From NCBI GenBank assembly GCA_946699065.1, contig CAMPDV010001044.1, positions 1 through 64,000 of the forward strand: 64,000 nucleotides of DNA, written 5' to 3'. The position numbers were made by a program, and so were the translations under genes. Numbering within the stretch: the first letter of the stretch is position 1; every line of letters starts with the position of its first letter. Below, one piece after another: positions 1 through 13,090 of this stretch. Origin of the DNA: Loxodes magnus (Eukaryota; Ciliophora; Karyorelictea; Loxodida; Loxodidae). The notes under the pieces are model-generated. The model was given only the letters and a program-made list of their open reading frames with translations. It ran no database searches and was not told where the DNA came from.

Positions 1-3000
1 TGATATTTGATAACCTTAACTGATACTCTTTTTCTTACTTTTTCTTCTTCACTTTTCTTAGAAATCGTATCTTTTCAAACTTCTGATATTTGATAACCTT
101 AACTGATACTCTTTTTCTTACTTTTCTTCTTCACTTTTCTTAGAAATCGTATCTTTTCAAACTTCTGATATTTGATAACCTTAACTGATACTCTTTTTCT
201 TATTTTTCTTCTTCACTTTTCTTAGAAATCGTATCTTTTCAAACTTCTGATATTTGATAACCTTAACTGATACTCTTTTTCTTACTTTTCTTCTTCACTT
301 TTCTTAGAAATCGTATCTTTTCAAACTTCTGATATTTGATAACCTTAACTGATACTCTTTTTCTTATTTTTCTTCTTCACTTTTCTTAGAAATCGTATCT
401 TTTCAAACTTCTGATATTTGATAACCTTAACTGATACTCTTTTTCTAGCTTTTCTTCTTCACTTTTCTTAGAAATCGTATCTTTTCAAACTTCTGATATT
501 TGATAACCTTAACTGATACTCTTTTTCTTATTTTTCTTCTTCACTTTTCTTAGAAATCGTATCTTTTCAAACTTCTGATATTTGATAACCTTAACTGATA
601 CTCTTTTTCTTATTTTTCTTCTTCACTTTTCTTAGAAATCGTATCTTTTCAAACTTCTGATATTTGATAACCTTAACTGATACTCTTTTTCTTATTTTTC
701 TTCTTCACTTTTCTTAGAAATCGTATCTTTTCAAACTTCTGATATTTGATAACCTTAACTGATACTCTTTTTCTTACTTTTTCTTCTTCACTTTTCTTAG
801 AAATCGTATCTTTTCAAACTTCTGATATTTGATAACCTTAACTGATACTCTTTTTCTTATTTTTCTTCTTCACTTTTCTTAGAAATCGTATCTTTTCAAA
901 CTTCTGATATTTGATAACCTTAACTGATACTCTTTTTCTTACTTTTTCTTCTTCACTTTTCTTAGAAATCGTATCTTTTCAAACTTCTGATATTTGATAA
1001 CCTTAACTGATACTCTTTTTCTTACTTTTTCTTCTTCACTTTTCTTAGAAATCGTATCTTTTCAAACTTCTGATATTTGATAACCTTAACTGATACTCTT
1101 TTTCTTACTTTTTCTTCTTCACTTTTCTTAGAAATCGTATCTTTTCAAACTTCTGATATTTGATAACCTTAACTGATACATTTTTCTTACTTTTTCTTCT
1201 TCACTTTTCTTAGAAATCGTATCTTTTCAAACTTCTGATATTTGATAACCTTAACTGATACTCTTTTTCTTATTTTTCTTCTTCACTTTTCTTAGAAATC
1301 GTATCTTTTCAAACTTCTGATATTTGATAACCTTAACTGATACTCTTTTTCTTATTTTTCTTCTTCACTTTTCTTAGAAATCGTATCTTTTCAAACTTCT
1401 GATATTTGATAACCTTAACTGATACTCTTTTTCTTACTTTTTCTTCTTCACTTTTCTTAGAAATCGTATCTTTTCAAACTTCTGATATTTGATAACCTTA
1501 ACTGATACTCTTTTTCTTATTTTTCTTCTTCACTTTTCTTAGAAATCGTATCTTTTCAAACTTCTGATATTTGATAACCTTAACTGATACTCTTTTTCTT
1601 ATTTTTCTTCTTCACTTTTCTTAGAAATCGTATCTTTTCAAACTTCTGATATTTGATAACCTTAACTGATACTCTTTTTCTTACTTTTTCTTCTTCACTT
1701 TTCTTAGAAATCGTATCTTTTCAAACTTCTGATATTTGATAACCTTAACTGATACTCTTTTTCTTATTTTTCTTCTTCACTTTTCTTAGAAATCGTATCT
1801 TTTCAAACTTCTGATATTTGATAACCTTAACTGATACTCTTTTTCTTACTTTTTCTTCTTCACTTTTCTTAGAAATCGTATCTTTTCAAACTTCTGATAT
1901 TTGATAACCTTAACTGATACTCTTTTTCTTACTTTTTCTTCTTCACTTTTCTTAGAAATCGTATCTTTTCAAACTTCTGATATTTGATAACCTTAACTGA
2001 TACTCTTTTTCTTACTTTTTCTTCTTCACTTTTCTTAGAAATCGTATCTTTTCAAACTTCTGATATTTGATAACCTTAACTGATACATTTTTCTTACTTT
2101 TTCTTCTTCACTTTTCTTAGAAATCGTATCTTTTCAAACTTCTGATATTTGATAACCTTAACTGATACTCTTTTTCTTATTTTTCTTCTTCACTTTTCTT
2201 AGAAATCGTATCTTTTCAAACTTCTGATATTTGATAACCTTAACTGATACTCTTTTTCTTATTTTTCTTCTTCACTTTTCTTAGAAATCGTATCTTTTCA
2301 AACTTCTGATATTTGATAACCTTAACTGATACTCTTTTTCTTACTTTTTCTTCTTCACTTTTCTTAGAAATCGTATCTTTTCAAACTTCTGATATTTGAT
2401 AACCTTAACTGATACTCTTTTTCTTACTTTTCTTCTTCACTTTTCTTAGAAATCGTATCTTTTCAAACTTCTGATATTTGATAACCTTAACTGATACTCT
2501 TTTTCTTATTTTTCTTCTTCACTTTTCTTAGAAATCGTATCTTTTCAAACTTCTGATATTTGATAACCTTAACTGATACTCTTTTTCTAGCTTTTCTTCT
2601 TCACTTTTCTTAGAAATCGTATCTTTTCAAACTTCTGATATTTGATAACCTTAACTGATACTCTTTTTCTAGCTTTTCTTTTTCACTTTTCTTAGAAATC
2701 GTATCTTTTCAAACTTCTGATATTTGATAACCTTAACTGATACTCTTTTTCTTACTTTTTCTTCTTCACTTTTCTTAGAAATCGTATCTTTTCAAACTTC
2801 TGATATTTGATAACCTTAACTGATACTCTTTTTCTTATTTTTCTTCTTCACTTTTCTTAGAAATCGTATCTTTTCAAACTTCTGATATTTGATAACCTTA
2901 ACTGATACTCTTTTTCTTACTTTTTCTTCTTCACTTTTCTTAGAAATCGTATCTTTTCAAACTTCTGATATTTGATAACCTTAACTGATACTCTTTTTCT

Positions 3001-6000
3001 TACTTTTCTTCTTCACTTTTCTTAGAAATCGTATCTTTTCAAACTTCTGATATTTGATAACCTTAACTGATACTCTTTTTCTTACTTTTTCTTCTTCACT
3101 TTTCTTAGAAATCGTATCTTTTCAAACTTCTGATATTTGATAACCTTAACTGATACTCTTTTTCTTACTTTTTCTTCTTCACTTTTCTTAGAAATCGTAT
3201 CTTTTCAAACTTCTGATATTTGATAACCTTAACTGATACTCTTTTTCTTATTTTTCTTCTTCACTTTTCTTAGAAATCGTATCTTTTCAAACTTCTGATA
3301 TTTGATAACCTTAACTGATACTCTTTTTCTTACTTTTCTTCTTCACTTTTCTTAGAAATCGTATCTTTTCAAACTTCTGATATTTGATAACCTTAACTGA
3401 TACTCTTTTTCTTACTTTTCTTCTTCACTTTTCTTAGAAATCGTATCTTTTCAAACTTCTGATATTTGATAACCTTAACTGATACTCTTTTTCTTATTTT
3501 TCTTCTTCACTTTTCTTAGAAATCGTATCTTTTCAAACTTCTGATATTTGATAACCTTAACTGATACTCTTTTTCTTATTTTTCTTCTTCACTTTTCTTA
3601 GAAATCGTATCTTTTCAAACTTCTGATATTTGATAACCTTAACTGATACTCTTTTTCTTATTTTTCTTCTTCACTTTTCTTAGAAATCGTATCTTTTCAA
3701 ACTTCTGATATTTGATAACCTTAACTGATACTCTTTTTCTTATTTTTCTTCTTCACTTTTCTTAGAAATCGTATCTTTTCAAACTTCTGATATTTGATAA
3801 CCTTAACTGATACTCTTTTTCTTATTTTTCTTCTTCACTTTTCTTAGAAATCGTATCTTTTCAAACTTCTGATATTTGATAACCTTAACTGATACTCTTT
3901 TTCTTACTTTTTCTTCTTCACTTTTCTTAGAAATCGTATCTTTTCAAACTTCTGATATTTGATAACCTTAACTGATACTCTTTTTCTTATTTTTCTTCTT
4001 CACTTTTCTTAGAAATCGTATCTTTTCAAACTTCTGATATTTGATAACCTTAACTGATACTCTTTTTCTTATTTTTCTTCTTCACTTTTCTTAGAAATCG
4101 TATCTTTTCAAACTTCTGATATTTGATAACCTTAACTGATACTCTTTTTCTTATTTTTCTTCTTCACTTTTCTTAGAAATCGTATCTTTTCAAACTTCTG
4201 ATATTTGATAACCTTAACTGATACTCTTTTTCTTACTTTTCTTCTTCACTTTTCTTAGAAATCGTATCTTTTCAAACTTCTGATATTTGATAACCTTAAC
4301 TGATACTCTTTTTCTTATTTTTCTTCTTCACTTTTCTTAGAAATCGTATCTTTTCAAACTTCTGATATTTGATAACCTTAACTGATACTCTTTTTCTTAT
4401 TTTTCTTCTTCACTTTTCTTAGAAATCGTATCTTTTCAAACTTCTGATATTTGATAACCTTAACTGATACTCTTTTTCTTACTTTTTCTTCTTCACTTTT
4501 CTTAGAAATCGTATCTTTTCAAACTTCTGATATTTGATAACCTTAACTGATACTCTTTTTCTTACTTTTTCTTCTTCACTTTTCTTAGAAATCGTATCTT
4601 TTCAAACTTCTGATATTTGATAACCTTAACTGATACTCTTTTTCTTATTTTTCTTCTTCACTTTTCTTAGAAATCGTATCTTTTCAAACTTCTGATATTT
4701 GATAACCTTAACTGATACTCTTTTTCTTATTTTTCTTTTTCACTTTTCTTAGAAATCGTATCTTTTCAAACTTCTGATATTTGATAACCTTAACTGATAC
4801 TCTTTTTCTAGCTTTTCTTCTTCACTTTTCTTAGAAATCGTATCTTTTCAAACTTCTGATATTTGATAACCTTAACTGATACTCTTTTTCTTATTTTTCT
4901 TCTTCACTTTTCTTAGAAATCGTATCTTTTCAAACTTCTGATATTTGATAACCTTAACTGATACTCTTTTTCTTACTTTTTCTTCTTCACTTTTCTTAGA
5001 AATCGTATCTTTTCAAACTTCTGATATTTGATAACCTTAACTGATACTCTTTTTCTTACTTTTTCTTCTTCACTTTTCTTAGAAATCGTATCTTTTCAAA
5101 CTTCTGATATTTGATAACCTTAACTGATACTCTTTTTCTTACTTTTTCTTCTTCACTTTTCTTAGAAATCGTATCTTTTCAAACTTCTGATATTTGATAA
5201 CCTTAACTGATACTCTTTTTCTTACTTTTTCTTCTTCACTTTTCTTAGAAATCGTATCTTTTCAAACTTCTGATATTTGATAACCTTAACTGATACTCTT
5301 TTTCTTATTTTTCTTCTTCACTTTTCTTAGAAATCGTATCTTTTCAAACTTCTGATATTTGATAACCTTAACTGATACTCTTTTTCTTATTTTTCTTCTT
5401 CACTTTTCTTAGAAATCGTATCTTTTCAAACTTCTGATATTTGATAACCTTAACTGATACTCTTTTTCTTACTTTTTCTTCTTCACTTTTCTTAGAAATC
5501 GTATCTTTTCAAACTTCTGATATTTGATAACCTTAACTGATACTCTTTTTCTTACTTTTCTTCTTCACTTTTCTTAGAAATCGTATCTTTTCAAACTTCT
5601 GATATTTGATAACCTTAACTGATACTCTTTTTCTTACTTTTTCTTCTTCACTTTTCTTAGAAATCGTATCTTTTCAAACTTCTGATATTTGATAACCTTA
5701 ACTGATACTCTTTTTCTTACTTTTCTTCTTCACTTTTCTTAGAAATCGTATCTTTTCAAACTTCTGATATTTGATAACCTTAACTGATACTCTTTTTCTT
5801 ATTTTTCTTCTTCACTTTTCTTAGAAATCGTATCTTTTCAAACTTCTGATATTTGATAACCTTAACTGATACTCTTTTTCTTACTTTTTCTTCTTCACTT
5901 TTCTTAGAAATCGTATCTTTTCAAACTTCTGATATTTGATAACCTTAACTGATACTCTTTTTCTTACTTTTCTTCTTCACTTTTCTTAGAAATCGTATCT

Positions 6001-9000
6001 TTTCAAACTTCTGATATTTGATAACCTTAACTGATACTCTTTTTCTTATTTTTCTTCTTCACTTTTCTTAGAAATCGTATCTTTTCAAACTTCTGATATT
6101 TGATAACCTTAACTGATACTCTTTTTCTTACTTTTCTTCTTCACTTTTCTTAGAAATCGTATCTTTTCAAACTTCTGATATTTGATAACCTTAACTGATA
6201 CTCTTTTTCTTATTTTTCTTCTTCACTTTTCTTAGAAATCGTATCTTTTCAAACTTCTGATATTTGATAACCTTAACTGATACTCTTTTTCTTACTTTTC
6301 TTCTTCACTTTTCTTAGAAATCGTATCTTTTCAAACTTCTGATATTTGATAACCTTAACTGATACTCTTTTTCTTACTTTTTCTTCTTCACTTTTCTTAG
6401 AAATCGTATCTTTTCAAACTTCTGATATTTGATAACCTTAACTGATACTCTTTTTCTTACTTTTCTTCTTCACTTTTCTTAGAAATCGTATCTTTTCAAA
6501 CTTCTGATATTTGATAACCTTAACTGATACTCTTTTTCTTATTTTTCTTCTTCACTTTTCTTAGAAATCGTATCTTTTCAAACTTCTGATATTTGATAAC
6601 CTTAACTGATACTCTTTTTCTTACTTTTTCTTCTTCACTTTTCTTAGAAATCGTATCTTTTCAAACTTCTGATATTTGATAACCTTAACTGATACTCTTT
6701 TTCTTACTTTTCTTCTTCACTTTTCTTAGAAATCGTATCTTTTCAAACTTCTGATATTTGATAACCTTAACTGATACTCTTTTTCTTATTTTTCTTCTTC
6801 ACTTTTCTTAGAAATCGTATCTTTTCAAACTTCTGATATTTGATAACCTTAACTGATACTCTTTTTCTTACTTTTCTTCTTCACTTTTCTTAGAAATCGT
6901 ATCTTTTCAAACTTCTGATATTTGATAACCTTAACTGATACTCTTTTTCTTATTTTTCTTCTTCACTTTTCTTAGAAATCGTATCTTTTCAAACTTCTGA
7001 TATTTGATAACCTTAACTGATACTCTTTTTCTTACTTTTTCTTCTTCACTTTTCTTAGAAATCGTATCTTTTCAAACTTCTGATATTTGATAACCTTAAC
7101 TGATACTCTTTTTCTTATTTTTCTTCTTCACTTTTCTTAGAAATCGTATCTTTTCAAACTTCTGATATTTGATAACCTTAACTGATACTCTTTTTCTTAC
7201 TTTTCTTCTTCACTTTTCTTAGAAATCGTATCTTTTCAAACTTCTGATATTTGATAACCTTAACTGATACTCTTTTTCTTACTTTTTCTTCTTCACTTTT
7301 CTTAGAAATCGTATCTTTTCAAACTTCTGATATTTGATAACCTTAACTGATACTCTTTTTCTTACTTTTTCTTCTTCACTTTTCTTAGAAATCGTATCTT
7401 TTCAAACTTCTGATATTTGATAACCTTAACTGATACTCTTTTTCTTACTTTTCTTCTTCACTTTTCTTAGAAATCGTATCTTTTCAAACTTCTGATATTT
7501 GATAACCTTAACTGATACTCTTTTTCTTATTTTTCTTCTTCACTTTTCTTAGAAATCGTATCTTTTCAAACTTCTGATATTTGATAACCTTAACTGATAC
7601 TCTTTTTCTTATTTTTCTTCTTCACTTTTCTTAGAAATCGTATCTTTTCAAACTTCTGATATTTGATAACCTTAACTGATACTCTTTTTCTTACTTTTCT
7701 TCTTCACTTTTCTTAGAAATCGTATCTTTTCAAACTTCTGATATTTGATAACCTTAACTGATACTCTTTTTCTTATTTTTCTTCTTCACTTTTCTTAGAA
7801 ATCGTATCTTTTCAAACTTCTGATATTTGATAACCTTAACTGATACTCTTTTTCTTATTTTTCTTCTTCACTTTTCTTAGAAATCGTATCTTTTCAAACT
7901 TCTGATATTTGATAACCTTAACTGATACTCTTTTTCTTACTTTTTCTTCTTCACTTTTCTTAGAAATCGTATCTTTTCAAACTTCTGATATTTGATAACC
8001 TTAACTGATACTCTTTTTCTTACTTTTCTTCTTCACTTTTCTTAGAAATCGTATCTTTTCAAACTTCTGATATTTGATAACCTTAACTGATACTCTTTTT
8101 CTTATTTTTCTTCTTCACTTTTCTTAGAAATCGTATCTTTTCAAACTTCTGATATTTGATAACCTTAACTGATACTCTTTTTCTTACTTTTTCTTCTTCA
8201 CTTTTCTTAGAAATCGTATCTTTTCAAACTTCTGATATTTGATAACCTTAACTGATACTCTTTTTCTTACTTTTCTTCTTCACTTTTCTTAGAAATCGTA
8301 TCTTTTCAAACTTCTGATATTTGATAACCTTAACTGATACTCTTTTTCTTATTTTTCTTTTTCACTTTTCTTAGAAATCGTATCTTTTCAAACTTCTGAT
8401 ATTTGATAACCTTAACTGATACTCTTTTTCTTACTTTTTCTTCTTCACTTTTCTTAGAAATCGTATCTTTTCAAACTTCTGATATTTGATAACCTTAACT
8501 GATACTCTTTTTCTTACTTTTCTTCTTCACTTTTCTTAGAAATCGTATCTTTTCAAACTTCTGATATTTGATAACCTTAACTGATACTCTTTTTCTTACT
8601 TTTCTTTTTCACTTTTCTTAGAAATCGTATCTTTTCAAACTTCTGATATTTGATAACCTTAACTGATACTCTTTTTCTTATTTTTCTTTTTCACTTTTCT
8701 TAGAAATCGTATCTTTTCAAACTTCTGATATTTGATAACCTTAACTGATACTCTTTTTCTTACTTTTTCTTCTTCACTTTTCTTAGAAATCGTATCTTTT
8801 CAAACTTCTGATATTTGATAACCTTAACTGATACTCTTTTTCTTATTTTTCTTCTTCACTTTTCTTAGAAATCGTATCTTTTCAAACTTCTGATATTTGA
8901 TAACCTTAACTGATACTCTTTTTCTTACTTTTTCTTCTTCACTTTTCTTAGAAATCGTATCTTTTCAAACTTCTGATATTTGATAACCTTAACTGATACT

Positions 9001-10975
9001 CTTTTTCTTATTTTTCTTCTTCACTTTTCTTAGAAATCGTATCTTTTCAAACTTCTGATATTTGATAACCTTAACTGATACTCTTTTTCTTACTTTTCTT
9101 CTTCACTTTTCTTAGAAATCGTATCTTTTCAAACTTCTGATATTTGATAACCTTAACTGATACTCTTTTTCTTACTTTTCTTCTTCACTTTTCTTAGAAA
9201 TCGTATCTTTTCAAACTTCTGATATTTGATAACCTTAACTGATACTCTTTTTCTTATTTTTCTTTTTCACTTTTCTTAGAAATCGTATCTTTTCAAACTT
9301 CTGATATTTGATAACCTTAACTGATACTCTTTTTCTTATTTTTCTTCTTCACTTTTCTTAGAAATCGTATCTTTTCAAACTTCTGATATTTGATAACCTT
9401 AACTGATACTCTTTTTCTTACTTTTCTTCTTCACTTTTCTTAGAAATCGTATCTTTTCAAACTTCTGATATTTGATAACCTTAACTGATACTCTTTTTCT
9501 TATTTTTCTTCTTCACTTTTCTTAGAAATCGTATCTTTTCAAACTTCTGATATTTGATAACCTTAACTGATACTCTTTTTCTTACTTTTCTTCTTCACTT
9601 TTCTTAGAAATCGTATCTTTTCAAACTTCTGATATTTGATAACCTTAACTGATACTCTTTTTCTTATTTTTCTTCTTCACTTTTCTTAGAAATCGTATCT
9701 TTTCAAACTTCTGATATTTGATAACCTTAACTGATACTCTTTTTCTTACTTTTCTTCTTCACTTTTCTTAGAAATCGTATCTTTTCAAACTTCTGATATT
9801 TGATAACCTTAACTGATACTCTTTTTCTTACTTTTCTTCTTCACTTTTCTTAGAAATCGTATCTTTTCAAACTTCTGATATTTGATAACCTTAACTGATA
9901 CTCTTTTTCTTACTTTTTCTTCTTCACTTTTCTTAGAAATCGTATCTTTTCAAACTTCTGATATTTGATAACCTTAACTGATACTCTTTTTCTTACTTTT
10001 CTTCTTCACTTTTCTTAGAAATCGTATCTTTTCAAACTTCTGATATTTGATAACCTTAACTGATACTCTTTTTCTTATTTTTCTTCTTCACTTTTCTTAG
10101 AAATCGTATCTTTTCAAACTTCTGATATTTGATAACCTTAACTGATACTCTTTTTCTTATTTTTCTTCTTCACTTTTCTTAGAAATCGTATCTTTTCAAA
10201 CTTCTGATATTTGATAACCTTAACTGATACTCTTTTTCTTACTTTTTCTTCTTCACTTTTCTTAGAAATCGTATCTTTTCAAACTTCTGATATTTGATAA
10301 CCTTAACTGATACTCTTTTTCTTACTTTTCTTCTTCACTTTTCTTAGAAATCGTATCTTTTCAAACTTCTGATATTTGATAACCTTAACTGATACTCTTT
10401 TTCTTACTTTTCTTCTTCACTTTTCTTAGAAATCGTATCTTTTCAAACTTCTGATATTTGATAACCTTAACTGATACTCTTTTTCTTACTTTTCTTCTTC
10501 ACTTTTCTTAGAAATCGTATCTTTTCAAACTTCTGATATTTGATAACCTTAACTGATACTCTTTTTCTTATTTTTCTTCTTCACTTTTCTTAGAAATCGT
10601 ATCTTTTCAAACTTCTGATATTTGATAACCTTAACTGATACTCTTTTTCTTATTTTTCTTCTTCACTTTTCTTAGAAATCGTATCTTTTCAAACTTCTGA
10701 TATTTGATAACCTTAACTGATACTCTTTTTCTTACTTTTTCTTCTTCACTTTTCTTAGAAATCGTATCTTTTCAAACTTCTGATATTTGATAACCTTAAC
10801 TGATACTCTTTTTCTTACTTTTCTTCTTCACTTTTCTTAGAAATCGTATCTTTTCAAACTTCTGATATTTGATAACCTTAACTGATACTCTTTTTCTTAT
10901 TTTTCTTTTTCACTTTTCTTAGAAATCGTATCTTTTCAAACTTCTGATATTTGATAACCTTAACTGATACTCTTT
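1..10975. repeat. 82/83-bp satellite array, about 133 copies
   Basis: Uninterrupted head-to-tail array from the first base to about 10975. The unit starts TGATATTTGATAACC and ends CTTTTCAAACTTC. Units differ almost only at one pyrimidine-rich spot: TTACTTTTTC (83 bp), TTACTTTTC or TTATTTTTC (82 bp) and TAGCTTTTC. Rare variants have TTTTTCAC in place of CTTCTTCAC or a short loss giving GATACATTT. Copies are otherwise nearly identical, which indicates recent homogenisation. The right edge is abrupt, breaking inside a unit before unrelated AT-rich DNA. The left edge is outside the window. No reading frame or promoter is apparent. Confidence 0.98.
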
Positions 10976-11404
10976 ACTTCAATTAAATATTTTACATGTT
11001 TAAGAAAAGTTAGTGAAAGGATTGAGTAAAACATCTGAGCATAAATTAATCAAGAATGGTAATGAGAGAGGAGTAGATTTTTATACTTTTGTATTAAGTT
11101 TCTGGTATTATAAAAGACAGTGAGAAAGAGGTTGAAACCCTTCTGAGGCACAAAATTCTTAATTAGTTACTATTTTGATTGAGCAAAAGATCATATATTA
11201 ATATTCGATTCAGAATAAAAACTAAATTCAAGAAAAACAAAGAGAGTTGCTAGAATATAATTTTTTACTTATCAATAAAATAACTTATTTAAAAGGTTGA
11301 ATTTATATAAATAGATAAATTAATTAAAAAAACTGAAGTTATATTAAAATTAAAAAATTTAAAGTTTAAAGAAAATGTGCAATCATAAGAAATAGATTTA
11401 TCTA

Positions 11405-11435
<31 letters not shown>

Positions 11436-12130
11436 AAAAATGTTTAAAAAACTTTTAAAAATGTAATAAAAAAGTTATTAGAAGCTTAAGTAATTTGAAT
11501 CTGTAATACCTTTAGCGTTGAATGCAATATCATTTTTTTTAATTTTTTTTATTGTAAGTTACTCCGAATATTTAAGCAACTCTATAGTCCTTCTTGAACT
11601 CGAAGTATTTAAAATAATATGATTTATTAAATTATGATTAAAGTTTATTATTTAAAAAATAAGTTTTTATTTTCCTTCTAAATTTGAAATTAAGCGAAAT
11701 AATTAATCAACTATTTATAATAAATCTAGAAAATAAATAGCTCAGAGTATTTTAATAATATATAATTAATATAAAAAATATTTTATTTCTGTTTAGTTAT
11801 TTAATTATTCAGTTAATTAGATCTTCTTTAATTTAAACATTTTTAATTTCTTTTACAATAATTTTTTATTTTTCTATGAATTTTCTTGGGAAGATACTTT
11901 TTCCTTTTTTTTTAGTATAATGTCTTTAATTTCAGATATATATATTTTATTACAGTTTAGAATCTTAATAAAGATATTTTCGTATTCGAATAATCTTTTA
12001 TGTGTAGTTTGATGATCTAAATTATTAGAAGTTCAGTTAAAAAGAATTTTTGCTTTGAACTTTTTATTCTAAAAATAATAATAAAAATTATAGTGAATCC
12101 ACCTTTAATAAAATCATCACTGTTTTAATG
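10976..12130. other. AT-rich stretch with no recognised gene
   Basis: Very AT-rich sequence after the satellite, with a short (AAAT)n run near 11405-11436. I see no recognisable coding family, RNA gene or transposon end. Confidence 0.5.
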
Positions 12131-12757
12131 TTAAATTGCTTTTAAAATACTTTATTTGACAGAATGTTTCACAATCTTCCCCTGCTTTATGATTCATTAT
12201 CGCGTAATTGTTATTGGATTTTTTCCCTCAACTAATATTTCACACCTCTTATCCAGTTCCTTTCTGGATATGTTTCTATTTTCTGATATAGTGTAGTTTG
12301 CTAAAGATTGTCAGAATTTAAAGTTTTTTTATTTTTATTTTAAAGGAGCCAGTTTTTTCTTAACGATTAGCCTATTTTCTTGCAAAATCAACATATTAAT
12401 ATTTTTAAACATAGTTTTCATTTGAAAAGGAGTGCCCATTGGAACAATATTAAGAAAGAAACTTTTATAAGCTTTGTGAATTAGTTGAACTTTTACTTCA
12501 TATTTTATTTTGGAGTGCTTACTTCACTCTTGTGCGATCCATTTTATATAAATGCTTTTAGTTAAGTGGTTTTTATTTAATATGTGCCATGCTTTAAATC
12601 AAATAGTTTATTTTTCCATTTAACTCTTATAATTTTAGCTTTAGTATTCATTTTCAGACTGCATTTTGAAGCTCTTATAGAAATTTTACTGACAGCAAGA
12701 AGAAGAGTTGTCCCTTTGCTAGATAATTAATTTTGGCATTCAGTCCATTTATCAATA
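12131..12757 (-). pseudogene. Coding-like minus-strand remnant, unknown function
   Basis: Read on the minus strand with TAA/TAG as Gln and TGA as Trp, this stretch gives protein-like sequence but in shifting frames. About 12757-12600 gives one lysine-rich piece with dispersed Cys and Trp. From an ATG near 12620 a second frame stays protein-like to about 12130, with a WIAQEWSKHSK stretch and a LNIVPMGTPFQMKT stretch. The shift could be an unrecognised short intron or an indel. I do not recognise the family. It lies between the satellite and the 3' end of a LINE copy, so it may be a transposon fragment. Confidence 0.35.
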
Positions 12758-13090
12758 ATTAAAAATGAAAGCTAAATGATTAATTATAAACTTGTAATTT
12801 GGTAGTTTTTATTTACATTCTAAATATCAATAATGTCTCTATAAAAGTTTACTTTTCTTTACATTTTTATTAATTTAATTTTTATATCTAGCAACTTAAA
12901 AATCTTTTCATAAACTAGTTTCAATGCTTGCAATACTTTAGTGGTATTCTAAAAAATAAGCATTAATTTAAACTCTTTATTTACTAGATACCAAAATAGC
13001 AAATTCCAAATATCCTGTTTTTACTTAGACTCTCATAGCCATTAATCTATTTAAGATATTTTAATTTTGGTTATTTACTTTTTAATTATA

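Noticed and set aside
1..10975. CRISPR-like array
   Set aside because: The repeats are contiguous 82/83-mers with no unique spacers, and the genome is eukaryotic.
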